DNA of 64,000 nt from Ottelia alismoides (GCA_037367405.1 JAZKJV010006930.1:186001-250000); one strand, 5' to 3'; counted from the first letter of the stretch, positions 35,046 to 48,105 are shown. Notes: a model not told the origin generated them from the letters alone. A program made the numbers and translations.

Positions 35046-38000
35046 TGATGAATCCTCATTCATTACTCTTTATTCTTTTATTTTAGCTAAAAATATTTGC
35101 AAAACACCATGTAGATACTTGTAAATATAATAAATTACCAAATTGCATGCTTTGTGTAAATATCAATAATTAGCATGTTTTTGTGCAAAAATAAAAAAAA
35201 GAAATAAAGAAAAAGAGGGAAATATTTAGAATAAATATTGAGTGACCTAAACCAAAGAGAGGGCCAAATATAGGCATGATCGCCAAATAAAATAAGTAGA
35301 GAGAGAGAGATAGGGCCATTCATCATTATACACATTTCCTTCTTGATGTATATATTTTATTTTCATAAAATGAAAATAAAAATATGTTTTTCATAATTTA
35401 TATATATATATATATTTATTTATAAAAATAAAATAAAAATAAGAAAAATAAAATAAAATAAAAAAGACTTTCTCTCTCCACATTGTACATACACCATGTA
35501 TATACCAATAAAAGACCTATTTATTTCACCCTTGTAAATAAATAATAAAAATCAAATAAAAATTATTTCATATCCCAAATTTTATGTTGTGAATAAATAA
35601 AATATCAAATTAGGGTAATTGTACAAAAATAAACTAATAAAAATATAAATATAAAATACATAGGTATTTTATACATGTATATTATATTATATTATGTATA
35701 TACATGAATTTATTTTTCAAAAAAAATAAAATCACCAAAAAAATTGAAAAATAATAAACATTTTTCATTTTGTAAATATTTTGAAATAAAATCATTTTCA
35801 ATTTTTAAATAATTTTCTAAATGATTTCAGCCCTGGAATTTTGTGATTGGTCCACGGGGGAATGTTGACCCCCGGTCAACTGCCCCCCCCCCCCCCCGGG
35901 GTCTCCGCCCGGATCTGCGTGCTGACCTGACTTCGTCGAATTTTCTCTCACAGATCCGATCACCTCTCCCTCTCGATTCATGCTCCGATTGTCGAGGAGC
36001 AACCCGTGATTCACGCCCGACATTCCCCTTAGGAGTACGCTCCTCAATCCGCGCGCTCCACGCCCATCTTCTCGGACCCTTCATTGTATAAAGCTTCACC
36101 TGGAGCCGACATTTCACTCATCTTCAGCCATCGTCTTCGACCCCAGTGACCTCCATTCTTCTCCTCGAGTGACAACGAGCGTAAGGGAGTATTGCAGTGA
36201 GAACTTGAAGCCCTTAGCCCTAGGTTCGACGAGCCCCCTCGCCGTGCTCCGCCATCCGGTGAGCTTGAGCCTCTGGAAGCGTCATTCCATCGAGGCGACG
36301 ATCCTAGGAGGTAGATGACCTCCAGCATAGACGCCTTTGACCATCAGATACCTTCGATAGCACCTAGCTTGCTCTAGATTTTGATTTTTGTATTTCCGGC
36401 CAGAACCCGTCATCGGATCATCCCGCACCCTTCGATCATCCAATTACCCATTCCGACCGCACCTTCACCTTCGTCGGACTCCTCTCCACGTTCTCCACCC
36501 CTTCGCTCCCCCTATTTCACCCAGGAATAGGGTCATCGGCTCTCCTCCGCCGTCGCCTCGCCGGAGAGCATCGCTCCGCCTCATACGTCCACCCATTCGC
36601 CCGTAACCGGGTCGAGGCATTTTTCCCTCAACCCAGTTTTCTTTCTGTGCAGGTTCGAAGGCAAATGGACCTCATCTGAAGGTTCTATCATTGAAGCACA
36701 GTGCTCCAGGTTCTCGACATCGCTGGGGTCCTCCAAGATCCCCCGACCTCATCGGAGCAGCCTATCAGCTGCGGACCACCACCAGGATCGTTTTCCCTCT
36801 CAGAGCAGCCTTGGAGGAGCTCCCCACCGTGTGTATTGGACGGATGAACTTGCACGGCGACCTGTTCATCCAGAGCCCTCTTCCGCCGTCCGATCGAGCT
36901 CATCTGCCAGGTCTCATCTCCGCCATCCATCTGCGGGACGCTCGCAGCCGTTCGATCCATCTGAGGATTTGTTCTGGAGAGTTGATCGCCGAATGGGTAC
37001 CAGCCAACCACAGCCGCCCGATCATGAGTGGACCTCCTTGAGTCGTTGGATCCATAATAAGAGGGAAAATTTCACTTAGGCCCTTCTTAGTTTTGCATTT
37101 CCTTTGTAGTCCTGTAAATATTTTACGTAGTTATTTTAGTTTTGATAATTTGCGCGTAGGACCTTGTGTTTATTTTAAATTACAACTTCATCCTTCTATA
37201 TGTGGAGCACGTGCATCGACACGTGACTTGTGGAACAATTGCATGTTTTATCCTAGAGTTTAATGATGTTACTGATTACATCTTTATAACTTGGAATGAC
37301 AGATATGCCCTTGTTTATGTGAATCACGTGCTTACCTTGTGCTCTTCCAGACTTTTTGTAATTTCAGTCCCACATTATTTTGCGTGTTATTATTTGGCTG
37401 GAAAGTTTTTACTATTTGCACTTAGCTCCTTGTGTGATGTGCATGTTTTATTGGTTGAATAAAATAGTAAATTGACTCCAAATTTCGTGAAATTTGGACA
37501 TGCGGCCCCTGCTATTGTGTAAAAATTTCACTGAATTTTTGGACATTTCTGTTTTGATTTCATATTTTTTAAAATTCAAAAACCCCTATTTTTACTACTG
37601 TATAAATTTAAAATCAACTAAAAATATTAAAAAGTCCCCAAAAATTCTAAAAATATTATGGCTTATTTGTTTTGCTGTCTTTTTACTTCAATCCAATTTT
37701 TGGTTGATTTGGAAATATAAAAAACCTAAAAATTGAAAAAATCTAAAAAACTCGTAAAAATCATTAGAAATTCTAAAAAATTCAAAAAAATGCAGTTTCT
37801 TTTCATGTAGTTCAGTTTTTACTTGTAGTTTTTCATAAAATTATTGCTAGATTTTTAGTAGCTATTTTTATATTTTTGAATAGCCATTCAAATCTGGCTG
37901 CACAGTAGCTTCCATTGCTAGCTTTCTTTCATTTTTATAAAACCAATTAAAAAATATAAAAATCTGAGAAAATCATCAAAAACACTTGAAAATTATAAAT

Positions 38001-38377
38001 ACTTTTATTTCATTTTTCTGACTTGATTTATGTTGTTAAATAATTAGTTGATTGTGACTTTTTGGCCTTGTTTTAGATTTTCTTCATAATTAAAAATCAC
38101 AAAAAACTAAAAAACCAATAAAATATACAAAAAAATATTTTCTTCTTTTCATTTTGATTTCTGACTACTTCGTAGTCTTTTAGCCAATCTGTGCTCCTTG
38201 AGTTCGACCCTGGTCGCTATAACAGGTTAAATAAAATAGCGAGACCGCTATTTCGCTTGATTTGTCGATTTCTTTGATTTGGTGGTCTTGATTTCTTATT
38301 GACTGAGCTTCGAGGTTCGGGTCGCAACGACCCGTATTTTTACCATTACCCGGATTACGAAAGTTTTTCGGTCATCA
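35046..38377 (+). repeat. Athila 5' LTR (+), 3.3 kb
   Basis: It starts TGATGAATCC, ends GTCATCA, and is followed three bases later by a primer binding site. It is about 530 bases shorter than the other LTRs, so it has internal deletions. It carries the W-box inverted pair at 35864-35880, a C-run at 35881-35897, a GC-rich part (35900-37050) and the degenerate AGGG...CAAATA repeats (about 37070-37420). Together with 38381-42452 it forms a rearranged Athila. Confidence 0.87.
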
Positions 38378-38380
38378 GAA

Positions 38381-38398
38381 TGGCGTCATTGCCGGGGA
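38381..38398 (+). promoter_or_regulatory. Primer binding site (tRNA-Asp type)
   Basis: TGGCGTCATTGCCGGGGA differs at two positions from TGGCGCCGTTGCCGGGGA, the complement of the plant tRNA-Asp 3' end and the usual Athila primer site. Confidence 0.88.
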
Positions 38399-38634
38399 GC
38401 ACGGCTTAGTAGTCAGTTTTCGATTGCGGCTTTTGCGACTTTTCTGTCTATATTTGTATATATTTTTCATCTCATTTAATCATATTTTTATAATAACTTG
38501 TGTCTGACACACTTCTGTTTCCTTTTCTTGCGAGGGCCTGAGGATCGAGGCAGCTTTCTTCGGGAAACTGACACAACTGCGGGAGTCAATGACGGCTCTT
38601 TTCTGCGTAGAGCCGCAGGAGAGCGCGGGGAATT
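38399..38634 (+). other. Athila leader fragment
   Basis: Untranslated leader after the primer site. It shares with the other leader a block around gaggatcgaggcagc and a repeated agccgc motif. It breaks off where an LTR fragment starts. Confidence 0.6.
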
Positions 38635-41450
38635 AAGTTATAAAATAATAAACATTTTTTATTTTATAACCTAAAATTAATAAATTCATTTATTATTTTT
38701 AATCGATTTAACAATTCTTTTGCCAAGTATTTTTCTGGTTGGTCCACGTGGACAAACCATAATCATCCATTGCTTGACCTCGGTCAACTCCCTCATCGAG
38801 GTCTGTCATGTGTCAGAACTGCATTTTTTGGCCATCTTCGACCTTTTTTCGAGGATGCATCTTGCATTATTTCGTGACGAACCCTTTTTCACTTTTGATC
38901 CTCGTATATTGGCCATACATGCCCTTGTGTTTTTTCGGGGAATGGATCATCGATCCGCCCGATCTTCCTCATTTCTTGATCCACTCTGTCAACCTATTCA
39001 AATTACCCCCCCCCCCCGACCTTCCCTTCGATATTTGAACCCCTTTTGACCCCTAATCTTGCTTCTTTTCACGTGTTTAGGCAAAAGGAGCGAGTCCAGT
39101 TGGTCCAAGGGCGGATCCACCCATCTCCGGCCATCTTGGCCATCGAGATCCGCTTTTTCTTCTTTTTTACTAGCATTTATTTGTTTAGGTTTACTCTAGG
39201 TTCTATTTCCATCTTCCCTTTCGCATGTGACCCATCTAATCACCATTCGCAACCACCTCGCCGGAGCTTGCTCCGGCGAGCTCCTATTTCGCCCATCGCC
39301 ACCCATTTCCACCTTGCTGATCCTGGGAAACCTCCCTCTTTTTTCTTGAGTTAACTTTGTAGGTCCCAGGTACCCAAAGACTCCTCCTGGAGCCATTTTT
39401 TGCAGAAGAAAGTGTATCCTGGAGTAGCCCCCATTCCTCCCAACTACGGCGATCCTCCAGTGCCCTAAACGCCATTTTGGGGCCGCCAATCGACAGAGGG
39501 ACCTCGCAGGAGCCTTGCGACTGTTTTGAAGCTTCAGATGATCATGGAGGAGGAGGATCAAGTCAGGGGAACTACAACTTGCCGGAGTTTCTCCCTGTTC
39601 TTGCTTCTCCTCTTTCCACCGTTGGATTGACGGCCTGCCCCAGTTCGCATCTTGGCCATTGGATGCGCCAACTTCCCACTATTGGATCTTCATCAGCCGT
39701 CTAATCGTGCCCGACCATGCAAAGCGGTATCGGCTCACGTGGGCGTGCCACGTGTCAAGTCAAGTGCTGCAGCAACCCTCAGCTCTCCCCGCGCCTCAAT
39801 CGTTGATGCACTTTTGATGATCTAATCTGGAGCGTCATCGCCCAACCGTCATTGGCCAGTAGGATCTTGACACATGTCATGAGTGGTCTATCGTCCGTCG
39901 TCCGATCCGCTAAGCGTGGGTTATTTGCACTCAAGCCCTCACCATTTTGTATTTAATTATTGTGACATAATATTTCATTGATCATTTTATTTTTTGTAAC
40001 ATTTGCAAAAACCCCTTGCAGTTCACATATTTACCATAGGGTCTGCATTACGTCAGGTCACGTGCCTCTGCACGTGAGTTTGGGCTTTTTGTAGCAGACC
40101 CCTTGTAGGTTTGCTTATTTAGTTTTAGTCCTAAAACTTTTATATGCAGTTTTAAATTTTTGGATATTTTGCAAATCACCCCTCAGGTTTTTGGAAATTA
40201 CAGTTGCGTCCCCGCCAGGCACGTGTTCTAGCACGTAGTTTGTGGCATTTTTGTAGAGATGACCCTGGGTTTTAGGTGATTTTGAATTGTTCCATTAACA
40301 TTTTTGTTTAGTTATGATTTTGTGGGAAATTTACACTCAGACCCCTGGACTTTCGTATATTTACAAAAATATCCCTAGTAGTGTGTATTTTCTTTTTAAT
40401 ATTTATATTTATTTCATGCCTCTATAAAATTCGAAAAAATCTCAAAAAAAACAACATTAAGCTCATGTTGCATTGTGCTTCCACGTCATATTTTCATTTT
40501 GCATTTTTGGAGTCTTTTAGTATTTATAAAAAAATCAAAAACTTGCATTTCCATCCCTTTTTGCATTAGAAAATACATAAAAATTACAAAAACCCTTGAA
40601 AAAATTCTCAAAAAAATATATTTTGTTCATTTTTGTGTGTTCTATCTTCAGACCAAAAATCACTAGAAAATATAAAAAACTCCTAAAATAGAAAAACTCT
40701 AAAAACTTTTATAAAAATATAAAAATCCATAAGAATTCTAAAAAATATAATTTATGTTCCTAAATTTTTTATATTATTATCTTTATAATAAAATTAATTT
40801 GGAGAATTTTTGACTCTGTTTGATATTTTTCATCTCCATTTTAATTTCAGGCATTTATTTTCTCCCCTATTTTAAGTATTTTTTACTTTAAAAATACCAA
40901 AAAATAGAAAAATATAGTAAAATCATAAAAACATTAGAAAAAATATAAAAAGTAAAAAGTTATTTATTTCTTGTATTTTGGATATTTTTACCTACTTTTA
41001 TCTCTCTTACTTCTCATGTATATATATCCTACATAGTTTTATATCCTTTTTAAAAGAAAAAGGAAATATAAAAATATAAAATACAAAAAGAAAATAGAAA
41101 ATCGAGAAATTGAACATCAAAATATAAAAATATAAAATCAAAAAATAAATAAAAAAATATGAAATTAAAAACCCACAGAAATAGCACTCATATCAACAAA
41201 TTGATCACATTCATTTTTTAGCATTCATTACCCCGATCTACCTCTTACTTCCTGTGTTCGACATTCTACAAATACTTGCACCTATACACATCTTTGTTGT
41301 AGAATTATAATAAATTTTAACTCCGCACCAACTTTCATTGCTTGATTTATCTGTTGTGGGTTAATTGTTGTTTTAATCCGAATTTCGAGTGGTCGATTCA
41401 GGGACTGAGTTCCCACCTTGTGTGGAACTTAAGACCACTCGATTTTTGGG
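38635..41450 (+). repeat. Athila LTR fragment (+), 5'-truncated
   Basis: The fragment begins in the middle of the LTR (ttataaaataataaac) and then follows the usual order: a CCACGTGG region (38740-38757), the W-box pair (38774-38787), a GC-rich part (39050-39900), degenerate repeats (39910-40380), an A-rich part, and the terminal landmarks gtgttcgacattc and gtgggttaattgttg (41250-41360). It then joins pol sequence directly near 41450. Confidence 0.82.
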
Positions 41451-41454
41451 TTAA

Positions 41455-42452
41455 ACAGCTAGCTGGGAAGAGTCATTATTGCTTCCTTGACGGGTACTCC
41501 AAATATAATCAGGTGTCCATAGTGCCCAAAGGCCAGGACAAAACGTCATTCACATGTTCGTTTGGGACATGCTTTTAGATGGATGCCCTTTGGTTATGTA
41601 ATACCCCAGCTACATTCCAAAGGTGCATCTTCTCCATATTCTCGGACATGGTGGATGATTTCTTGGAGGTCTACATGAAATATTTGTCGGTCTACAGCAA
41701 CGGGTTCGATGTTTGTCTTGAATGCTTAGATTGAGTGCTTCAGTGTTGCATAGAGGTCCATCTTGTTCTATCTTGGGAGAAGAGTCACTTCATGGTGACT
41801 CAGGGGACGGTGCATGGTCATATCATGTCCAACAGGAGTATGGAGGTTGATCCGACTAAGGTGGATATTATTAGGAAACTCAATCCACCATCCAACTTGC
41901 GGTAGTTACGGTCTTTTATGGGGCATGTTGATTTTTATCAATGTTTTATTCAGGATTTCAGTAGGATTGCATGAGCATTTACCGATCTGCTGAAGAAATA
42001 CACCGAGTTCTTTGTAGATGATAAGTGTCTTGCGTATTTTGAGACTCTCAAGAATCTATTTGTGGAGGCTCCTGTCCTTCAGTCGCATGATTGGTCTCTC
42101 CATTTCGAGATCATGACAGATGCCTCTAATTTTGCCGTAGAGGCTATGCTAGGACAAAGGAGGGAAGAATTACCATTTTCCATTCACTACGCTAGTCGTA
42201 CATTGGATGTCACACAGCGGAAGTACACAGTTACATAAAAAGAGAGGCTAGCTGTAGTATTTTCCTTGGATAAGTTCAGGTCGTATATTCTTTGATCCAA
42301 AGTGACTATCTATACTGATCATACTGCCATCAAGTACCTCATGGCAAAGAAGGATGCCCAAGCTAGATTGACCAGATGGATCCTTCTACTCCAGGAGTTT
42401 GACATTGAGATTAAGGATAAACCTGGAGTCAAGAATGTGGCGGCGGATCACC
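41455..42452 (+). pseudogene. Athila reverse transcriptase and RNase H fragment
   Basis: The sequence opens with HYCFLDGYSKYNQ and SFTCSFGTCF, the Ty3/gypsy reverse transcriptase palm. The catalytic YxDD region (about 41670) is degraded. The later part encodes RNase H landmarks, with [20 protein letters not shown] and [12 protein letters not shown] (open at 42302-42499, Athila-like to about 42452). Several stops break the frame. Protease, gag and integrase are absent. The closest match in the window is the complete minus-strand element. Confidence 0.87.
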
Positions 42453-44225
42453 CAAAAATTCGTGTAAATTATCACTTATATATACCCTATATTCTCTGAT
42501 TTTTTATTATTTTTGACTAACTCAAAATCAAATAAAATCAACTCTATAGTATATATATTACTAACACTAATTAAAGAAAAATACCAAAAATACTAACTTG
42601 GAAATTTGTCATATAAAATCCAAACCCTAGTTCGAGATAAAAAATTGTAAAATGTGAATATCTTCTCATACAATCTCATATGAACCCCTACTCCTTTAGA
42701 ATTAATATGCGTTCATCTACCTACAACACATGACCAAATTCAAAAGAATCAAAGTTCAATTGTGAAACTAGGATTTTGGAGCCCCATTGTATATTGTATA
42801 TATTTCCTAATTTAAGCCTATTATTTTATGATCTTTTAATTTATTTCTTTTTGCATTTATTATCTTAGATTATTATTTTAATAAAATAAGTAAAAAACAA
42901 ATAAAAATTGAAGTAAAAATCGAAGAAAATAAATCAACCAGAGTATGTATATATTTAGTCTATATATAAGTTCCCCTTATTTATTTCTTTATTTTATTAA
43001 TTATTAAAAATAAAAAAAGATCTTATTGTATATATTTATTTTATGTTTTATTTGTTCTTAATTTTTATCTTGTTTAAAAATTACAAAAATGCAAAACAAA
43101 AAAATCAACATTTTATATCTATAAAATATCACCAAAAATAATGTTCATACACATGATCTCTTTTTATTTGGGTTCTTCAATAAACATGTAGATCTTGTCT
43201 AGACGAGCAACTTTCATGTTGACTACTTTTTTATTTGATTTCATTTACTATTTCTTTATTATTTTTCTTTAGATTTAATTTTTTGAATTTTCAGGGAGTA
43301 ACAAGTGGCAGCTCTTGGAGTCATCACATGTCACCCATTTTTATTATTTATTAATTTTCTTTTTTATTTATTAATCTATTTATTTATTTAGTTATTATTA
43401 TTATTCTTTTCCTCTTATTTTATTTATTATTTATTTATGTATTTCTATTTTATATTTATTTACTTATTTATTATTTTTATTTTCTCGCCACGTGGTCGTG
43501 CCCTCAGACAACATGTGGCCCTCTCTTTCCTTTTCCCCTTTGCGATTGATTTAGCCGCGATTCAACTGCTCCCCGCCTCCAGTGGTCGGCGCACATCCCC
43601 CCCCATCACCTCTACAACTCCGACCATCGTGTACAACTGTTGGGCCTCCGCCTCTCTTCTCTCACTTGTTAGACTCTCATACCATGACATGCAACGGTCA
43701 TGCTCCATATGCAAATGACTTGGCCCAGCTCTGTCTCCCTCTCTCTCCCACAACCCTCCATCTCCTCTGACCCCCCCCCCCCCACTTGACCTAACGACCT
43801 TTAAAGGTCGACTATCACCATCTATCGCACGCCAACCGCCAGTCTTGGGGAGAACTCAGCATCTCAGGCTTCTCTAAGCCCTCGAGTGACGAGGACGACA
43901 CATGTCTGGCGTGTTCCAAGGTTGTGACAAAGCCTTGCAGCGGATCTTTTCTTTGGCAGCCGTCGAGCTCTACATCGTCGCTGTGTTGAGGGAAGATCCC
44001 TGTGAGCTTCAGCTCCATGTTCCAAGGCACCTTCATCTATTTTCTCATATTCATTCTCTCCCCTTCCTCTTTTTCTACTCTTCCTCCTCCTTTGTGTTTC
44101 TTCCCATGTTTTATCTACATTATTAACTGACCAACCACCATCACTCCTCTGCACTCCATGTCCCTGCATCGCCACCACCTCCATCTTTCATCCCATGTAG
44201 TTCGACAACCATCGAGGCCACGCAA
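42453..44225 (+). repeat. Left half of an older, diverged LTR-like region
   Basis: No gene is seen. Compositional order resembles an Athila LTR in (+) orientation: an A/T-rich part, a block like the other LTRs around gttcaattgtgaaactagga (42750-42780), a CCACGTGG-containing turn (43487-43494) and then a GC-rich part. A 16-bp perfect palindrome, CGACCTTTAAAGGTCG, is at 43795-43810 beside TTGACC. The complete Athila inserted at 44225; the sequence continues at 63303. The LTR assignment is an inference from composition and short matches only. Confidence 0.45.
44221..44225. repeat. Target-site duplication CGCAA (left)
   Basis: Matches 63298-63302 exactly, flanking the complete Athila. Confidence 0.95.
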
Positions 44226-45307
44226 TGAAAAACGAGAAGACGAGAGCCGCTAAATAATGGTCTGACAAATCAGACTCACTGTCGCTGAGGCAACTACTCA
44301 AGCCTTCACGTTGATTAACAATTAACCCACACAATTAATTAAGCAATCAAGAGCAAGGATCAAAATTTATTATACCCTACTAAGAATGTATAGTGGCTAG
44401 CAAGTAGGGGTCGAACACAGGAAACAAGGATGTAGAGCTAGCTAACAGAAGTAGCACATAAGGTCTAGTAACCACTTAGCCAAATTAGCAAATTTTCTTG
44501 GGATTTTGATTTTTAAATTTTTTTTATTTGATTTTTGACTTTGTATTTTTATATCTTGGTTTTTAATTTTCTGATATTATATTTTATTTTTATATTATAT
44601 ATTTTTTTATTTTCTTTTTAGAATAAGATATAATATATAAGATATATGTAGATATACTAGAGATAAGAGAGAGATATGAATAGGTAAAAATGCTCAAAAT
44701 ATAGGAAATAAAATGTTTTTGGTCTTTTTATAATTTTACGATGTTTTTTTTATTTTTAGAAGTTTTTCTGAATGTTTTTGGTATTTTTTTAAAAGTCAAA
44801 ACACTGGAAAACTGTGAACTGAGCTACTGGCCGAAATTAAAGTGAGGATTAAAAATAACAAATCATATCCAAAATTCCTCAAATTAATTTTAATTTAAAG
44901 GGATGAAATCAAAGTAAACACAGAAACTGAGTTCGTATTTTTAGAATTTTTCTAGAATTTTTTAGATTTTTAGGAAGATTTTTAGAGTTTCATAATTTTT
45001 AGGAGTTTTCTTTTATATTTTTTAGTGATTTTTGGATTGAAGTTAAAAGACACTAAAATAAGCGAAATATATTTTTTAGGGAATTTTCTGAGATGTTTTT
45101 ATAATTTTTATGAGTTTTTTAATGCAAACAGTAGTATAAATGAATTTTTTTGAATTTTTATAAATATGAAAATGCAATAATTATGCAAAATAAAAATATG
45201 GTGAGGAAGAGCAATCAGACATGAGCTTAACTTGATGTTTTTTGTGATTCTTAGCAATTTATATATGCATGCAATAAATAGATACAACAACAAGAAATTA
45301 CACTATT

Positions 45308-45600
45308 GGCAGGGGCATAAATGTAAATACACAGAAAGTCAGGGGCTTTGTTGCAATTTTACCCAAAAAATCACGCGCGAATTCTGCTGTTCACATGGGT
45401 ATAAGTGCAAATACAAAAACCAGCAGGGCAGAAGTGCAAATAACCCACAAATATATGTAACTCACCACGTACAGGGGTATAAATACAAATACATAAAAGT
45501 TCAAGGTTTTTAGTGCAAAATGCCCAAAATCACGTGACGTGGCCGAGGACTAAAGTGTAAATCCAAGAATAATCAGGGGCCTAAGTTTAAATATAACAAA
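45308..45600. repeat. Degenerate repeats AGGGG-AAATGCAAATA inside the LTR
   Basis: About eight imperfect units of the form CAGGG, four or five bases, then ATAAATGCAAATA occur at intervals of roughly 25-60 bases, with CACGTG-like sites between. The same series occurs at 60511-60800, 12672-12975, 19430-19800, 37070-37420 and 39910-40380. Confidence 0.7.
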
Positions 45601-46163
45601 AGTTAAACAACTGCCTGGGAAAGTTTCTAGATTGAATAATAAATACGCAAAATAGGCGAGGCTGATTTGCAAAATGCCCACCTTAGGCGCGATCGAACGG
45701 CTCAGCATCGTTCACTTAAATATGAGGCATGATGAGGGCGCGTGATACCCCTTCGCAGCGGACGGCGGAGATTGGAAGCTCTGATGTGATCTGACGGCTG
45801 CTGCTCTCGATCATCCAACGGCTGTGGGTGAATCTGGTGCTCTCTCTTGATCGGACGGTCGTGGAAGGCATTGGAAGAACTTCGCATGGAGGTTGCTTCA
45901 AGCAACGATGGTGGCCGACACACGGCCTCTCCTGCCCCAGGAGTAAGGGCAAAAGACTCCTGGGGTTGCTCCGTGTCGAACGAGGGTCTCAGCCGGAGCT
46001 GAGATGGAGAGACTTGGTCGGACAACGGAGGTAACCTGGGACGTGCTTCCCCAGGTAGTCGAGGCTCACAGGAGCCTCCTCTTGGTCTCTTTACTGCAGC
46101 GTTAGAAGCACAGCAAAAAGGCAAAGCTCGGGGTGGCGTTTTGAGGGAGAATGGAAGCGGTTT

Positions 46164-46769
46164 GTGGCTCGGGCGTGGAGCTCCGGCGTACGGCAGAGAT
46201 GGGAGCTCGGGTGGTTCGATCTGAGCAAGATCGAGGTGAATGAAGGGGAGGAATGGAGCGAAGGAGAAATGAGGAATAAGATGGAGGTGAAAGGAGCGGG
46301 CTTCGTGCAGTGGCGTGATCGGAAAGCGGAGGTGGAGCAGAGCCCCACCGTGGATTCGAGCGAAGATTCCCGGCAATCGGCGAATAGGGAAGCGACTCTA
46401 CTGCTGGGCTATGCTACTCTAGGTTTCAACTACAAGAAAGTACAAAAAGAAAGGGGGAAGGCTCACCGGAGGCGAAGGTCATCCCTTGAGGCGGAGCTCC
46501 GGCGAGGGAATGGATCAGCCTCGATTCGACACCAAAGGGCTCGAGCTCGGGCTCTATGTATTCCTGTTGTCACCAGGAGCACGAAGAACTCAAGAGCAGG
46601 TGCTGAGGATGGAGGAAGAGGGATCAAAATCCAATTGAAGGTCAAAGGGACTTTTGAAGAAGTGGCGAATAGGCTCCGAAGATCGAGGCGGATCAAGCGA
46701 ATCGCGATTCCAATCCCTGATATTTCATCTGGGTGTGAATCATCGTTCATCGAGGACAAAAAGGTGTGA
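46164..46769 (+). other. Open reading frame antisense to the LTR, probably not a gene
   Basis: A 201-codon open stretch lies antisense to the element; the other LTR has a 213-codon counterpart at 61354-61995 with a closely similar product rich in Arg, Glu and Ser. The LTRs began identical, so similarity alone does not prove coding. The region is GC-rich, which lengthens chance ORFs. I recognise no domain. Confidence 0.3.
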
Positions 46770-48070
46770 AGACTTCGACATCAAAGGATGCAAGACGAAG
46801 GCTCAAAAAATTTGAAAAGCGGACAAAAATGAGTTCTGACGAAGTGGTAGAGGGGGGGTCAGACAGTTGACCCGCGGTAAACTGTCCAAACCACCTGGTT
46901 GGTCCACGTGGACCAACCAGGAAAAACCTTTCAGAAATTATTTGAGAAATCAATTGAAAATAGTAGATGAATTTATTAAATTTTGGTTATAAAATAAAAA
47001 TGTTTATTATTTTGTAAAGTATTTAATTTTGATTTTTATTTATTTATATGAGGTATAAAATTACAAGTTGCCTTTTATAGCCTTATATAGGTATACATAT
47101 CTGTATATTTTAATATTTTATTTTTATTTTATGTATTTAATTTATTTATTTTTTTTATTATTTTATATATTTATAAAGTATTTTTATACACTTAAATATA
47201 TTTTTATTTTATTTTTCTGATGTATTTTATACACTTAATAAAATATAAGTAGTAATTATATAGGTTTGTTTATAGGTATTATACCTAGGTATTGTATACA
47301 AGTATTTTATTTTTGTGTTTTATTTGTATTTTATTCCTGTTTTAATGTACACATATATTATCAATAATTTTTACAAAATTATAAAAATATAACATTATAA
47401 AAAAAGAATAATAAATAAAATGAATATTTTAATCAGTACAATTATGCAAGTGGGGTCCAAAACTCAACTTTCAAACCGTAATTCCGAAGAATACGAAACC
47501 ACCTCCATTAAATAGCTTATTTTAACTTATATACAATTAAAGGTGAGTTTGGTACATTTCGAGTTTTTATTTGAGAGATACAGGTCTGGGAAGTTGGGAT
47601 TCTGGAATTTTATTCAGACAATAACTTTTTATCTGTACATTATTTTTGTGTGAAATCAATTTTTTATTTTTATTTATTTAATTATCTACAACTTTCATGT
47701 ACAAAATTTCTTTTTTTGAGGTATAAAAAGTGGAACCAAAAATAGGTCCCAAAAAGTATAAAAAATGGGTTAAATAAAAGGGATTTTTATTGTATTTTGG
47801 CCCTTATCTCCCCTACTTGATTCCTTGTCGACCTAGTCATCGAGATGCCTAGGTCTCAGGGTTTCGGGTCATAAAATATTTACAATATTTTATTCTTTTT
47901 CTTTTCTTTCTTTTATTCTATAATTTTGGCTTTAAAAACCGCATTTTATACAATATGTACATAATGATGCATGGATGTTAAAATACCTAAATTAAGCCTA
48001 TTTACACGCATTTACTAGGGTTTTCAAGGCCAAAATGATAGAATAAAGATGATGAAACGTAGATTCATCA

Positions 48071-48105
48071 TCCCCCTATACTTGCCTTTGCTAGTCCCTA
48101 GCAAA
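48071..48105 (-). promoter_or_regulatory. Polypurine tract with adjacent hairpin
   Basis: On the minus strand, a perfect 8-bp stem with a 3-base loop (TTTGCTAGGGACTAGCAAA, 48087-48105) is followed by GGC and then the tract AAGTATAGGGGGA (48071-48083), which touches the LTR start. The same layout is at 11313-11347. Confidence 0.88.

Larger units (their letters stand above)
44226..48070 (-). repeat. 3' LTR of the complete Athila, 3,845 bp
   Basis: On the minus strand it runs from TGATGAATCTACG at 48070 to ...TTTTTCA at 44226. It aligns end to end with 59428-63297. It is A/T-rich at both ends with a GC-rich core (about 45690-46930). It holds a 28-bp perfect palindrome centred on CACGTG (46894-46921), the W-box pair (46862-46886) and the degenerate repeats (45308-45600). 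Confidence 0.96.

Noticed and set aside
38381..38398. tRNA-Asp gene fragment
   Set aside because: Only the 18 bases complementary to the tRNA 3' end are present, right after an LTR end. It is a primer binding site. The same applies to 59408-59425.
43795..43810. Perfect 16-bp palindrome CGACCTTTAAAGGTCG as an independent regulatory site
   Set aside because: It lies in a diverged LTR-like region next to TTGACC and is probably the counterpart of the W-box pair, so I mention it there rather than as a separate site.
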